Origin: Novosphingobium album (ex Hu et al. 2023)
GTDB lineage: Bacteria > Pseudomonadota > Alphaproteobacteria > Sphingomonadales > Sphingomonadaceae
Direction: 5' to 3'
NCBI RefSeq assembly: GCF_022832385.1
Contig: NZ_JALHLE010000023.1
Span: forward strand, 36,499-100,498
Length of the DNA: 64,000 bases
The notes beneath the pieces are model-generated. The model did not search any database and was not told the DNA's origin. It saw nothing but the letters and a program-made list of their open reading frames with translations. Within the stretch, counting starts at the first letter, position 1. Each line of letters begins with the position of its first letter. Positions 51,359 to 60,827 of the stretch are shown here, in pieces. The translations under genes and the position numbers were made by a program.

Positions 51359-53173
51359 CTACTTGCTGCGCTCGAAAAGGCGTTCAATGTCCGCAAGCGT
51401 GGTGTCTGCAGGACGATCCCCGCTCCTCCGCAGGGCGGCCGGCACAGCAGCACAGGGGCACGACTGCGCCGGATTTTCGAGGAAGTCCCGAGCAAGTGGG
51501 ATGACCTCGGAGCCTTTACACTCCACAGGAAGGCCGGTTGCCATCGGCTCGACCTTGATGCCAGCCTCGCGCATCAGTTCGATCCGGGCGTGCGCGGCGC
51601 CAAAGGCGGCGCAGAACGGCACCCCGCGCGCCTTCACGCGGGCTATGTGCTGGCGGACGACGGCGGAATCGGAAAGCCCGTTGCGAACGCTGTTGACGCT
51701 CACGAATGCGGAATTGACCGCCAGAATCGCGGCGCAGGTCCAGCCCAGCTTGACCAGCGCGGACCGATCCGAGAGCACCGCACCGACGAGGCACAGATAG
51801 ACGCAGATCCACAGTTGCGGAATGAAGCGCGGCCACCACATGTAGGGTGTCACCAGGCTCGAAACGAGCAGCATCGCTGCAATCAGGAAGATCACCCCTG
51901 CCATTGCCCGAGCTTGGCTGCGGCGCCGGTGGCGCAGCGTGACCAGCGCAATCGCTATGGCCAGCAGAAGCGCCAGTCCGAAGATCGGGCCGAAGCCCCC
52001 CACCACGCCGTCAGGCCAGCCACCTTCGGCAAAATCGAAGATCGCACCAGGTCCACCGGCGAAACCGCGCGCAAAGACCGAAAAGGTCGTCCCGAGGAAG
52101 ATAACAATCGCAGGCAGATCGCGCACCGCGCCGGGCAGCAGCGCGTTGTTCACTTCGTACCGGTCGGTCCCCATGATCGGGTAGAATGGATGACCATAGC
52201 CAGACCAGTTGGTGATGTAAGGAAAACTGCCGATGAACAGCACCACGAAGAGCAGCGCTCCAAGCAGCAGCAGCCCGAGGCCGAAGGCGGCCACGATCCG
52301 GCGCCGGATGACCATCGTCAGGCACACCGCCGCCGAGATCGTGCCGAAGATTGCGATCGCGTTGAACTTGGTATCGGTGGCCAGGATCAGGCAGGCCAGA
52401 GCGCAAGCCAGCGAATCCAGCCGGCGCTGGCGCAAGGCGACCAGCAGCAAGCCGACAAATGCCATCGCCAGAGCCGCGACGAAGCCGTCGACATATTCCG
52501 AGCGCAGTTGCGCGATGTAGATAGGCGATGCCGCAGCGAGCAAGGCCAGGGCAGCCGCGCTGCGCGGTGCCAGCCCTTCTCCGCGTAGCAGCGCAAACCA
52601 GATCCCCGGGACCGCCACCCCCGGCAACCACAGGATTCCCTTCGATGCGGCAAGCGATAGGCCCGCATTGCGAACCATTGCAGTCAGGAGCGGTGCACCG
52701 ACCGGATAGTGCTGTGGCCAGATCAGGATTGTCACCTCCGGCGGGGCAAAGCCGGCATAGGGTGCGCGAAACGGGTTCCAGCCATGAGCCAGCGCATAGA
52801 TCGTGTCATAGTGGTATTCCTGACCGTCGGCACTGACGTCGATGAACAGCGAAGCACCCCAGGGCGACAGGGCAATGGCCAGCCCGCTCGAGACCGCGAG
52901 CGCCAGCCGGTTGCTCGTGGATGTTCCGTTGAGCATGGCACCAAGGCCGATCGCGGCAACAAGCAGTGGCCAGCCCATTACGCGCAAGGGGGGCAGCCCG
53001 AAGATCAACGCCACCGACGCCATGATTACTGCAAGCGCCAGCATCGACAGCAGCGCCTGCCCGGCTTGCAGCCCCCGCGCGGCAAAGAAGGGAGGCGGCC
53101 CAGGAGCCGCATCGATTCCGCCGAATACGATCGATGTGAACGCTCTCAATGGCCGAACCGACGTCGCTATCAA
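51359..53173 (-). CDS. Large polytopic membrane protein, GT-C glycosyltransferase-like
   Basis: A 604-residue protein with about thirteen membrane segments and a C-terminal soluble tail with several Cys (Cys-Lys-Gly-Ser, Ser-Cys-Pro-Cys). A first large loop after helix 3 reads Asp-Val-Ser-Ala-Asp-Gly-Gln-Glu-Tyr-His-Tyr-Asp-Thr-Ile, with acidic residues where GT-C enzymes carry their Asp/Glu motif. Trp-Pro-Gln-His-Tyr-Pro-Val-Gly-Ala-Pro follows. It could transfer sugars from a polyprenyl-phosphate donor on the periplasmic side; this is inferred from topology, as no certain family motif was identified. It ends the EPS region. Confidence 0.65.
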   Translation of the reverse strand: MIATSVRPLRAFTSIVFGGIDAAPGPPPFFAARGLQAGQALLSMLALAVIMASVALIFGLPPLRVMGWPLLVAAIGLGAMLNGTSTSNRLALAVSSGLAIALSPWGASLFIDVSADGQEYHYDTIYALAHGWNPFRAPYAGFAPPEVTILIWPQHYPVGAPLLTAMVRNAGLSLAASKGILWLPGVAVPGIWFALLRGEGLAPRSAAALALLAAASPIYIAQLRSEYVDGFVAALAMAFVGLLLVALRQRRLDSLACALACLILATDTKFNAIAIFGTISAAVCLTMVIRRRIVAAFGLGLLLLGALLFVVLFIGSFPYITNWSGYGHPFYPIMGTDRYEVNNALLPGAVRDLPAIVIFLGTTFSVFARGFAGGPGAIFDFAEGGWPDGVVGGFGPIFGLALLLAIAIALVTLRHRRRSQARAMAGVIFLIAAMLLVSSLVTPYMWWPRFIPQLWICVYLCLVGAVLSDRSALVKLGWTCAAILAVNSAFVSVNSVRNGLSDSAVVRQHIARVKARGVPFCAAFGAAHARIELMREAGIKVEPMATGLPVECKGSEVIPLARDFLENPAQSCPCAAVPAALRRSGDRPADTTLADIERLFERSK

Positions 53174-53273
53174 CGGATTGCCCTTTCACAAACCATCATA
53201 GTGTGCGTCACGTGTCGATCGTGTAAAGGAGGTGTCCGAGCCTTTGCGGCCCGGACTGTATCGCCTTGAGGTT

Positions 53274-54536
53274 TTATTGGGCCTCTTTCGGATCGGCGGC
53301 GGCTTCGACCTCACGCATGACGCGCAGTACGTTACCGCCCCAGATCTTTGCCACATCCTCCTTGGAGTAACCAGCCTTGAGCAGGGCGGCAGTGATCTTG
53401 GGCAACCCGCTCACATCCTCGAGACCGGCCACGCCGCCACCGCCATCCCAGTCCATGCCGATGCCGACATGGTCGGGCCCCACCACCTCGAGAGCATGGA
53501 GCAGGTGCTTCATGAAGTCGTCGAATGTAGGGCGGTCCGTTTCGGGGTACTTCGCGTCGATCTCGCGACGTTTGGCCATCAAGGCTTCGCGTTGCTGGGC
53601 GGTCAGGCCGTCACTGCCGCGCATCTCGGCGAACAGCGCCTTGTAGGCTGCGGCACGCTCCGGATTGGGCTTGATGGCGCGCAGGTAACTGCCGAAGCTG
53701 TTGATCTGGATGACGCCGCCCTTCGCCGCCAGCGCACGCAGGCGGTTGTCATCGACATTGCGCGGGTGATCATAGACCGCCTTGCAGCCCGAGTGCGAGA
53801 GCACCACCGGCGTCGTCGACTTGGCGATCAGCTGGTCCAGCACCTCGTCGCTCGAATGCGAGCCGTCGATGATCATGCCCAGCTTGTTGGCCTCGGCCAG
53901 CAGTTCCAGACCCAGCGGGCTGAGGCCGTGCCACTTGGGGCCATTGGGATCGGTCGAACTGTCGGCAAACTGGTTGTTCATGAAATGGGCGAAGCCGGTC
54001 TCACGCACGCCCATCTTGTAGAAAAGCCTGAGCAACGAGACGTCCTCGCCCAGCGGGTAGGCATTCTCGATGCTCAGGTAGACGATGTGCTTGCCTTCGG
54101 CATTGATGCGCGCAGCGTCATCGGCCTTGAGAGCGAGTTCGAACTGGTCCGGATGCGAGGCGACCATCAGCCGGATCGACATGCCGCGCATGACCGCGAA
54201 ATCCCGAACCTTTTCGTAACTCGCAGGGTCCAACGCTCCTTGCGGCGTATAGATCGCCCAGAAGCCACCGTCGAAAGCGCCCTCCTTCATGCGCGGCAAA
54301 TCGAGTTGCGTGTAGTCCTGACGCACATCGTGCTGGTCCATGATCGACCAGCCTGGGCGGTCCACCGATTCCGGCGTGTCGAGGTGGGTGTCGAGCGTAA
54401 TCATCTGGCGCTGCAGCGCGATGACTTCGGGGGACGGTGTGTCCCCCGAAGCATCCTTCGATGCGTGCGCGGCCTGCAGGGGGAGCAGCAGCAAGGCTGC
54501 TCCCGTTATCAGCGAACGTATCGTTCGTCTTTTCAC
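53274..54536 (-). CDS. Membrane dipeptidase (peptidase M19 / renal dipeptidase family)
   Basis: A 420-residue zinc dipeptidase with a signal peptide (about residues 1-25, Ala-Leu-Leu-Leu-Leu-Pro-Leu-Gln-Ala-Ala-His-Ala). Metal-site motifs are Asp-Thr-His-Leu-Asp-Thr, the bridging Glu in Ser-Ile-Glu-Asn-Ala, Ile-Ile-Asp-Gly-Ser-His-Ser-Ser and Leu-Ser-His-Ser-Gly-Cys; Gly-Ile-Gly-Met-Asp-Trp-Asp-Gly-Gly lies near the end. Such enzymes hydrolyse dipeptides in the periplasm, including Cys-Gly and D-amino-acid dipeptides. It starts at a GTG one base after the receptor stop, with GGAG upstream, and is therefore coupled to it. Confidence 0.9.
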   Translation of the reverse strand: MKRRTIRSLITGAALLLLPLQAAHASKDASGDTPSPEVIALQRQMITLDTHLDTPESVDRPGWSIMDQHDVRQDYTQLDLPRMKEGAFDGGFWAIYTPQGALDPASYEKVRDFAVMRGMSIRLMVASHPDQFELALKADDAARINAEGKHIVYLSIENAYPLGEDVSLLRLFYKMGVRETGFAHFMNNQFADSSTDPNGPKWHGLSPLGLELLAEANKLGMIIDGSHSSDEVLDQLIAKSTTPVVLSHSGCKAVYDHPRNVDDNRLRALAAKGGVIQINSFGSYLRAIKPNPERAAAYKALFAEMRGSDGLTAQQREALMAKRREIDAKYPETDRPTFDDFMKHLLHALEVVGPDHVGIGMDWDGGGGVAGLEDVSGLPKITAALLKAGYSKEDVAKIWGGNVLRVMREVEAAADPKEAQ

Positions 54537-54537
54537 A

Positions 54538-56913
54538 TCAATACTCCGCAGAGATGGTGAACTGGAAGGTGCGCGGCGAAAGCGGACGGAAATAACCGTC
54601 CGAGGCCACCTGCGGGTAGATGTAGCCCAGCGTGTCCTTGTCGAAGATGTTGTCCACGTTGATGCGTGCCTTGACGGTCTTGAGCGGGCCGAGGCTCCAG
54701 CCGTCGCCGATGTCCACATAGCCGCTGAACACGGTGTAGCCCTTCACCGGGTATTTGTTGGTGAAGTCGGCATAGCGCTTGCCGGTGTACTTGCCCGAGA
54801 CGTTCGCCACCAGCCAGCTGGCCGGTTCGATCGTGACGCCGCCCGAAACGAGCCACTTGGCGTTGTCGGGAATGTTGTTGCCCGAGATCGCGTAAGTCGT
54901 GGTCGCAGTGACAAGGTCATCCTTGAAGGTGGCGTTGTTGTAAGTGACGTTGAGGTTGGCGTAGGCCAGCCCATTGAGGAATGCCGGCTTGTACGACCCC
55001 GAGAACTCGGCGCCATAGGCCTCGACGCCGCCAACATTGGTGTAGAAGGATTCGGTCGCGCCTGCCGAACCGGGCAGGATCGAGGTGATCGACTGGATGC
55101 GGTTGTCGAACTTGGTGTAGAACGCTGCCAGCGAAGCGAAGAATTCCGGCTGGCGCGTGCGGATGCCCAGTTCGAAGTTCTTGGCTTTTTCAGGATCGGG
55201 CTGCGGCACGAGCGCCGCACTGCTCGTGAAGGCGACCGAGTAGATGTCGTCCATGCCCTTGGGCAGGGCATAGTTCTCCGAATAGGACGCGAAGATCTCG
55301 GCGCGGTCCGACACATGGTAGAGCAGCCCCACGCTGGGCAGGAAACCGTCCTTGTAGGATGCGGTGTTGGTCTGCGGGCCCCATCCGGGCACGCCCACGC
55401 CGCCGACGGTCAGGTAATAGTCCGCATAGTCGCGGTAGCCGCTCTGGCGGTAGTCGACGAACAGCGACTTGATGCCGAGATCGAGGTTCAGCTTGTCATC
55501 GAACAGGCTGATGCGGTCCTTGATGAACAGCTGCGTCGTTTCGCGCTTGGAGTGGTAGTCACGGCGCAGGTAAACGATCTCGTCAAGCGCCGGAGCGCTG
55601 GCGGGCGAACCATCGAGTGTGTTGGTGCGCTTTTGGGTGCGGTGGTACTTGTCCTCTTCGGCCCAGATGCCGGCTTCGATAGCATGCGCGCCGATATCGG
55701 CATGGACCTTCATGGTGATGCCGTAACGGTCACCACCAACGCCCGAGACGCCATACTGCACGCCCTTCGGCGCCACCACGTCAAGCCCTGCCTGGGATTC
55801 GGGGAGGTAACGGCCATAGCTGTTGGAATAACTATCCGGCGAGACGCCGTAGCCGGCCTTCTGCTCCCAGTAGCCCGTGGCCTCGGCCCATACCGAGTTG
55901 CTGATCTCGCCATGTAGTGTCAGGCCGTAGAGCTTGTCGTTGCGGTGGTTGATCGCGAGCCCGTAGTAGTTGGTGTAGGCGCTGTTCGAGTATTGCACAC
56001 CCGGCACCGTCTCGGGGTAGTCGTAGAGCGTTCCGGTGTAGCCGAAATAGCGACCGCACACGCCGTCCGCGTCGGTCAGTCCATAGAGGCACTGGTATTG
56101 CGCGCGAGCCAGCGTGGGAGAATCAATGTCGTAGAAGTTGTTCGACACGAACTTGAAGCGTGCCCAGCTGCCGCCACCGAGATCGGCCTTGATCTGGCCT
56201 TCCCAGTGCTCGCGATCGACGCTGCCCGCGCCGCGCCACAGGTCGGTGTCGAGCTTGGTACGGCTGACATAGGCCTTGAACGGGCCGACCTGGCCGGTGC
56301 TGAAACGGATGAAAGTACGCTTCATGTCGAAGTCGCCAAAGCTCTGCGACACGAACAGGCCGAGATCGTCCTGCGGTTCGATCGAACGATACTCGACCAT
56401 GGCCCCCAGCGAAGAGTAGCTCGGCATGCTGACATCGCCCGCGCCAGGGGAGGCTACGACAGCGGCGAGGTTTTCGTTGTCGACGTAGCGGAACACCGGG
56501 CTGCCGCCGAAGGCATCCGACCGGCCGGTGGGAATGCCGTCCACGACAAAGCCAATCTGGTCGAGGTTGAAAGCGCGGGTCTGCACCGAGTTGCCGAATT
56601 CGTAGAGGCCGAGTGCGCCGTCGGTCTGCACGTTGAAGCCGGGCAACTGCTCGAGCATCTTGAGGCCCGACACGCCCGACGGCGCAGAGAGCAGAGCATC
56701 GCGGGTTACCGCGACAGTGTTGGTCACCGAACCTTCGCCGATGGCCTCAGCAGCTTCCGAAACGCGGCGGCCTGTCACGGTGATGACGGGTGCTTCGCTG
56801 GCGCTGTCATCCGCGGCTTCATCCGCCAGCGCGGGCACCGCGCCGAAGACCAGCGCTTGCGCCAGTGCGACGGCCGAAACCGAGCGCATCGTCGTCTTGA
56901 ACATCGATATCAT
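54538..56913 (-). CDS. TonB-dependent outer-membrane receptor (no STN domain)
   Basis: A 791-residue receptor. A signal peptide (about residues 1-29, ending Ala-Leu-Ala-Asp) is followed by a TonB-box-like Pro-Val-Ile-Thr-Val-Thr-Gly-Arg-Arg, a plug domain with Gln-Leu-Pro-Gly-Phe-Asn-Val and Arg-Ala-Phe-Asn-Leu-Asp-Gln-Ile-Gly, and a 22-strand-type barrel ending Phe-Gln-Phe-Thr-Ile-Ser-Ala-Glu-Tyr. It takes up an unknown substrate with TonB energy. It is a close paralogue of the receptor at 58007 in plug and barrel. The dipeptidase follows with a one-base gap, suggesting a peptide-containing substrate. AGGGAG sets the start at 56913. Confidence 0.92.
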   Translation of the reverse strand: MISMFKTTMRSVSAVALAQALVFGAVPALADEAADDSASEAPVITVTGRRVSEAAEAIGEGSVTNTVAVTRDALLSAPSGVSGLKMLEQLPGFNVQTDGALGLYEFGNSVQTRAFNLDQIGFVVDGIPTGRSDAFGGSPVFRYVDNENLAAVVASPGAGDVSMPSYSSLGAMVEYRSIEPQDDLGLFVSQSFGDFDMKRTFIRFSTGQVGPFKAYVSRTKLDTDLWRGAGSVDREHWEGQIKADLGGGSWARFKFVSNNFYDIDSPTLARAQYQCLYGLTDADGVCGRYFGYTGTLYDYPETVPGVQYSNSAYTNYYGLAINHRNDKLYGLTLHGEISNSVWAEATGYWEQKAGYGVSPDSYSNSYGRYLPESQAGLDVVAPKGVQYGVSGVGGDRYGITMKVHADIGAHAIEAGIWAEEDKYHRTQKRTNTLDGSPASAPALDEIVYLRRDYHSKRETTQLFIKDRISLFDDKLNLDLGIKSLFVDYRQSGYRDYADYYLTVGGVGVPGWGPQTNTASYKDGFLPSVGLLYHVSDRAEIFASYSENYALPKGMDDIYSVAFTSSAALVPQPDPEKAKNFELGIRTRQPEFFASLAAFYTKFDNRIQSITSILPGSAGATESFYTNVGGVEAYGAEFSGSYKPAFLNGLAYANLNVTYNNATFKDDLVTATTTYAISGNNIPDNAKWLVSGGVTIEPASWLVANVSGKYTGKRYADFTNKYPVKGYTVFSGYVDIGDGWSLGPLKTVKARINVDNIFDKDTLGYIYPQVASDGYFRPLSPRTFQFTISAEY

Positions 56914-57121
56914 TGTCGGGACTCCCTGTTGAGCGCCCTTGGGCGCAGGCAAGCCTCCGGCATCCCGGCAAACGCGTGATTTGCCAGCTCCCCAGAACCA
57001 GTATTGTTTTTCAGTTAGTTACGCGCCGTAGAAGGCTCGCAGGACTTTGGCATTTTTCTGCATGTCCTCCGTTATTGCTGACCTGTAGCCCTTGTTTCCA
57101 CTTGCGATAGAGGGCCCGGCC

Positions 57122-57949
57122 TCAGGCGATACCGTTGCGGACCATCATTGCCGCCACGAACAGCAGGTAGAGGCCGAATATCGGGCTGAGTATGCCGGCA
57201 GGCAGCTTGTGGGCCGTCGCGGCGCCGAGCGGGGCGGTGAAGACCGACGTGCTGACAATGGCCACAGCGGCCAGCACGTTGACATAGCCGATGGAACCGA
57301 ACGGCAGGTCGTGCATGGGAAGACCGATCGCCATGAAGCCCAGCGTGCCGGGCACAGCGATGATGAAGCCCACGCCCGATGCGGTCGCGATCGAGCGGTG
57401 GATGGTCCGCCCGCACAAGGTCATGACGATGATCGCAATGGTGCCGCCGCCAATGCCGAGCAGCGAGGAGAAAGCACCGAGCCCGCCAGCAATTCCGGCG
57501 CGGACATAGCCGCCGGGCACGTCGTCCCGCAGACGCTTGTCGCGCAGCACCGGGAACAGGAAATGCAGTGCCATAAGCCCCACCCCTGCGCCGAAAATCA
57601 GGGCCAGCGCATGGCCGCTTACCCGCGCGGCCAGCAGCACTCCGGCACCGACACCCAGCACGATCCACGGCGCCCAGGCCTTGAGCAGATCGAAGTCCAC
57701 GGCATCGCGCCGGGCATGGGCCTGAACCGACCGCAACGACGTGATGACGATGGTTGCCAGCGAAGTGCCGATCGCAACGTGGGCGATACTTTCGCTGCTT
57801 CCGCCCAGCAGTGGCAGCATGATGAACAGCACCGGCACGACAACGAAGCCGCCGCCAATTCCGAACAGCCCCGCTGCGAAGCCCGACACCAGCCCGGCCA
57901 GCAGCATCAGCGCGATGGGGATACCCCAGGTTGCCAGCATTGCGCTCAT
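57122..57949 (-). CDS. TauE/SafE-family (TSUP) membrane transporter
   Basis: A 275-residue protein with eight hydrophobic segments in two similar halves, each with a Gly-Ile-Gly-Gly-Gly motif (Leu-Phe-Gly-Ile-Gly-Gly-Gly-Phe near residue 31 and Leu-Leu-Gly-Ile-Gly-Gly-Gly-Thr near residue 165), the family signature. TSUP members move sulfite, sulfoacetate or related organosulfur anions across the inner membrane. It lies between the two receptors on the same strand, so it may export the sulfur-containing waste of the imported compound, which is inference. Confidence 0.9.
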   Translation of the reverse strand: MSAMLATWGIPIALMLLAGLVSGFAAGLFGIGGGFVVVPVLFIMLPLLGGSSESIAHVAIGTSLATIVITSLRSVQAHARRDAVDFDLLKAWAPWIVLGVGAGVLLAARVSGHALALIFGAGVGLMALHFLFPVLRDKRLRDDVPGGYVRAGIAGGLGAFSSLLGIGGGTIAIIVMTLCGRTIHRSIATASGVGFIIAVPGTLGFMAIGLPMHDLPFGSIGYVNVLAAVAIVSTSVFTAPLGAATAHKLPAGILSPIFGLYLLFVAAMMVRNGIA

Positions 57950-58006
57950 GCGGGCAGCTCCATGGCGGCGTTATTCAGAGTAAGGACTGCGTAATCGTGC
58001 ATCGGG

Positions 58007-60727
58007 TCAGAACTCCCCCGTAAATGTGATCTGGACAGTGCGCGGGGAAAGCGGGCGGTAGTAAACCTCGCCAGAAACCACCGGCACAATGAACGACAGC
58101 GTGTCCGCGTCGAAAAGATTATCGATGTTGATGCGCGCGCGGGCATTGCGCAGCGGGCCGAAACTGCTTTCACGGCCCAGTTCGAAATAGGCATCGACCA
58201 CCCACTGCCCGTCCAGCGACTGCGTATTGAGGTAATCGGCGTAGCGCTTTGACGTGTACTTTGCCGTCACGCTGGCCAGCGCCCAGGGAGCCGGTTCCAC
58301 CGTGACCGCCTCGGAGACGATCCAGCGCGCGCTGTCGGGAATGCGGTTCCCCTTGATCGCGATGCCGCCCGGCAAATCATTGCGGAACGTGGCATCGCTG
58401 TAAGTCAGATTGGTCGTGAAATAGGCCTTGCCGTCAAACAGCGCAGGCCTGATCGACGCCGCCGCTTCCAACCCATGCGCCTCGACTGCCCCGACGTTCT
58501 GGTAGTAGGTCTCGATGGCACCGGAAGTTCCGGGAACTGTCCCGCCCACCGCGCTGATCAGGTTCGTGAAGCGCGTGTGGTAGAGCGTTGCCACAGCAAA
58601 GAAATGTGGCTGGTTGGTGCGCAAGCCCAGTTCCACATTGCGCGCGCGCTCGGGCCTGGGTGCGGGAGCGAAAGCCGGCGATGCGGCAAAAGCCGTCGAG
58701 GCAATGGCGTCCATCGCCTTGGGCAGCGCCATGGTTTCGGCGTAGGAGGCAAACACCTGGGTCCTTGCATCGGAGAGCCGGTAGACCATGCCTGCGGAAG
58801 GCTCGAACCCGTCGAAGTAATGCGCCTTGCCCGTTGCGGGGCCCCAGCCGGGCGTGCCAACGGCGTGGGCGTAGTCTTCAAAATCGCGGTAACCGTTGAG
58901 GCGGTAAGTGATGCCGAGCCCCTTGAAGCCCAGTTCCACTGTCAGCGGGCCTTGCCCGGGGGTCCACCGGTCACGTGCCCAGAACTGCAGGACTTCGCGG
59001 CGTGAGCGGTAGTCGCGCCGGTAATAGACCACTTCGTTCTCAAGCACCGCACCGTCCGGCGCGCCATCGGTCTTGTTCAGGCGGTACTGGCGGCGGTGGT
59101 AGTGATCGCCCTCGATCCAGATGCCGGCCTCCAGCTCATGGCCGCCATAACGGGCCTCGCCGCGAAACACGGCGCCCTGACGCTGCCCGTCAATGCCCGA
59201 ATAGCCCCACTGCAGCCCGCGCGGCGCGCTGACATTCAGGCCGGCGCCAGCTTCCCGCTCATAATAGGACAGCGAATTTTCATAGGTGTCCGGTGAAACG
59301 CCGAAACCGTGTTTGTCTTCACGATAGAGCGTGGCTTCGACGAACGCGGAAGCATCCCCTTCCAGATGCAGCGTGGCGCCATAGAGCGTGTCGTTCCGCG
59401 CGTTGATCGCATTGCCGTAATAATCGGCATAATCCGCGTTGGAATAGGGCACGCCCGGTACAGTTTCGATCAGGTCCGGAACGAAGCCGGCATATCCCCG
59501 TTCGCGGCCGGTCTTGCCGTCGATGCCCGGGGTGGAGGTCTCATACTCAGCCTTGGTCAGGAATGGGGAATCGTAGTCGAAGAAATCGTTCGCGACGAAC
59601 TTGAACCGCAGCCACGACCGGGGCGAAAGATCCGCGACGACCTGAGCCTCCCAATGCTTGCGGTCGATCGTGCCCGCGCCGCGCCACAGATCGCTGGCAA
59701 GGCGCGTATGGCTGACATAGCCGCGTAGCGGCCCGATTTCGCCACTGCTGACCCGCACGAAAGTCCGGCGCAGTGCATCCGACCCGAACGACTGTGCCAT
59801 GAAAAGCCCGGGATCACGGCCCGGATCGATGGAACGGTAAGCCACCATCGGCCCCAGCGACGAATAGCTCGGCGCACCGACATCGCCCGCGCCGGGCGAC
59901 GCCTCTACGGCCGCCAGATTCTCGTTATCGACATAGCGGAAGACCGGACTGCCGCCGAAGGCATCAGAACGGCCGAGCGGGATGCCATCGACCACAAAAC
60001 CGATCTGGTCGAGATTGAAAGCCCGCGTCTGAACGCTGTTGCCGAATTCGTAGAGACCAAGCGGACCATCGGTCTGCACGTTGAAGCCCGGCAGGTATTC
60101 CAGCATCTTGAGACCGGAGATACCTGGCGGCGCCGAAAGCAGTGCCTTGCGCGTCACGGCTGCGGTGTGCCGGGTGTGATCCGTGCCGACCGCCTCTGCG
60201 GCCTGTGAAAGCCGCCGCCCCGTCACCATGATAAGGCCCTGAGCCGCAGCTGAATCAGTGGGAATTGCGCCGTTGTCGTTCGCGACCGTCAGCGCAGTCA
60301 GGCGCAGCACCACCACGTTATCACGCATGCTCGCGATGACCAGCGGCGTGCCGGCAATGAGGCTGGCGAGTGCGCGGCGTGCAGGCATGCGGCCGTTCAC
60401 AGCATTCGAGCGCAGCCCTTCCACATCGCCGTAGGGAAACAGGATGCGCATGTCCGATTGTTCGGAGAAGCGGTTCAATGCTGGCTGCATTGCCTGGGCC
60501 TCGATCTCGAAATCATGAACCTGCGCCTGATGGGCGGTGTCGGGCGCCTCGGCCATCAGCGGCGCTGAAAGCAGGAGCAGGAGCAACGCATGTCCCAGCT
60601 TCTGCAACCCGCATCTCCGTCGGGGCCTTGTTCCCTTGCCCAACCCAAACGAAGCGCGAAGCGAAGTCCGCCATGCACGAATAAAAAATTTTTGCAGTGC
60701 AGCGGCAACCCAGGGCATGCCGGCCAC
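58007..60727 (-). CDS. TonB-dependent receptor with N-terminal STN signalling domain
   Basis: Up to 906 residues. After a signal segment (Leu-Leu-Leu-Leu-Leu-Leu-Ser-Ala-Pro-Leu-Met-Ala-Glu-Ala, about residues 47-60) comes a secretin/TonB N-terminal (STN) domain (about 70-135: Ala-Leu-Asn-Arg-Phe-Ser-Glu-Gln-Ser-Asp). A TonB-box-like Met-Val-Thr-Gly-Arg-Arg, plug and barrel follow, closely like the receptor at 54538. STN domains contact FecR-type anti-sigma factors, and a FecR gene lies at 61387, so this is the probable signalling receptor of the locus. The long basic stretch before the signal segment makes a TTG start at 60607 (866 residues, GGAG upstream) plausible. Confidence 0.9.
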   Translation of the reverse strand: MAGMPWVAAALQKFFIRAWRTSLRASFGLGKGTRPRRRCGLQKLGHALLLLLLSAPLMAEAPDTAHQAQVHDFEIEAQAMQPALNRFSEQSDMRILFPYGDVEGLRSNAVNGRMPARRALASLIAGTPLVIASMRDNVVVLRLTALTVANDNGAIPTDSAAAQGLIMVTGRRLSQAAEAVGTDHTRHTAAVTRKALLSAPPGISGLKMLEYLPGFNVQTDGPLGLYEFGNSVQTRAFNLDQIGFVVDGIPLGRSDAFGGSPVFRYVDNENLAAVEASPGAGDVGAPSYSSLGPMVAYRSIDPGRDPGLFMAQSFGSDALRRTFVRVSSGEIGPLRGYVSHTRLASDLWRGAGTIDRKHWEAQVVADLSPRSWLRFKFVANDFFDYDSPFLTKAEYETSTPGIDGKTGRERGYAGFVPDLIETVPGVPYSNADYADYYGNAINARNDTLYGATLHLEGDASAFVEATLYREDKHGFGVSPDTYENSLSYYEREAGAGLNVSAPRGLQWGYSGIDGQRQGAVFRGEARYGGHELEAGIWIEGDHYHRRQYRLNKTDGAPDGAVLENEVVYYRRDYRSRREVLQFWARDRWTPGQGPLTVELGFKGLGITYRLNGYRDFEDYAHAVGTPGWGPATGKAHYFDGFEPSAGMVYRLSDARTQVFASYAETMALPKAMDAIASTAFAASPAFAPAPRPERARNVELGLRTNQPHFFAVATLYHTRFTNLISAVGGTVPGTSGAIETYYQNVGAVEAHGLEAAASIRPALFDGKAYFTTNLTYSDATFRNDLPGGIAIKGNRIPDSARWIVSEAVTVEPAPWALASVTAKYTSKRYADYLNTQSLDGQWVVDAYFELGRESSFGPLRNARARINIDNLFDADTLSFIVPVVSGEVYYRPLSPRTVQITFTGEF

Positions 60728-60827
60728 TATGTGTCATTTTTGCTGGACAGGCGAGCGGCGACGTGATGCATTGCCCGCAATAAAAACGTCATGGAGAGGC
60801 CGGGGCATGGAATGAGGGGGAATAGGT
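60728..60827. promoter_or_regulatory. Divergent region between receptor and sigma factor
   Basis: About 100 bases (220 if the receptor starts at TTG 60607) contain the promoters for the receptor operon and for the sigma/anti-sigma pair. ATGAGGGGG just before 60828 is the sigma-factor ribosome site. The ECF-type promoter expected for the receptor cannot be identified by eye. Confidence 0.4.

Noticed and set aside
53232..55917. Two long plus-strand frames opposite the dipeptidase and receptor
   Set aside because: Their sequence is explained as antisense of strongly supported genes.
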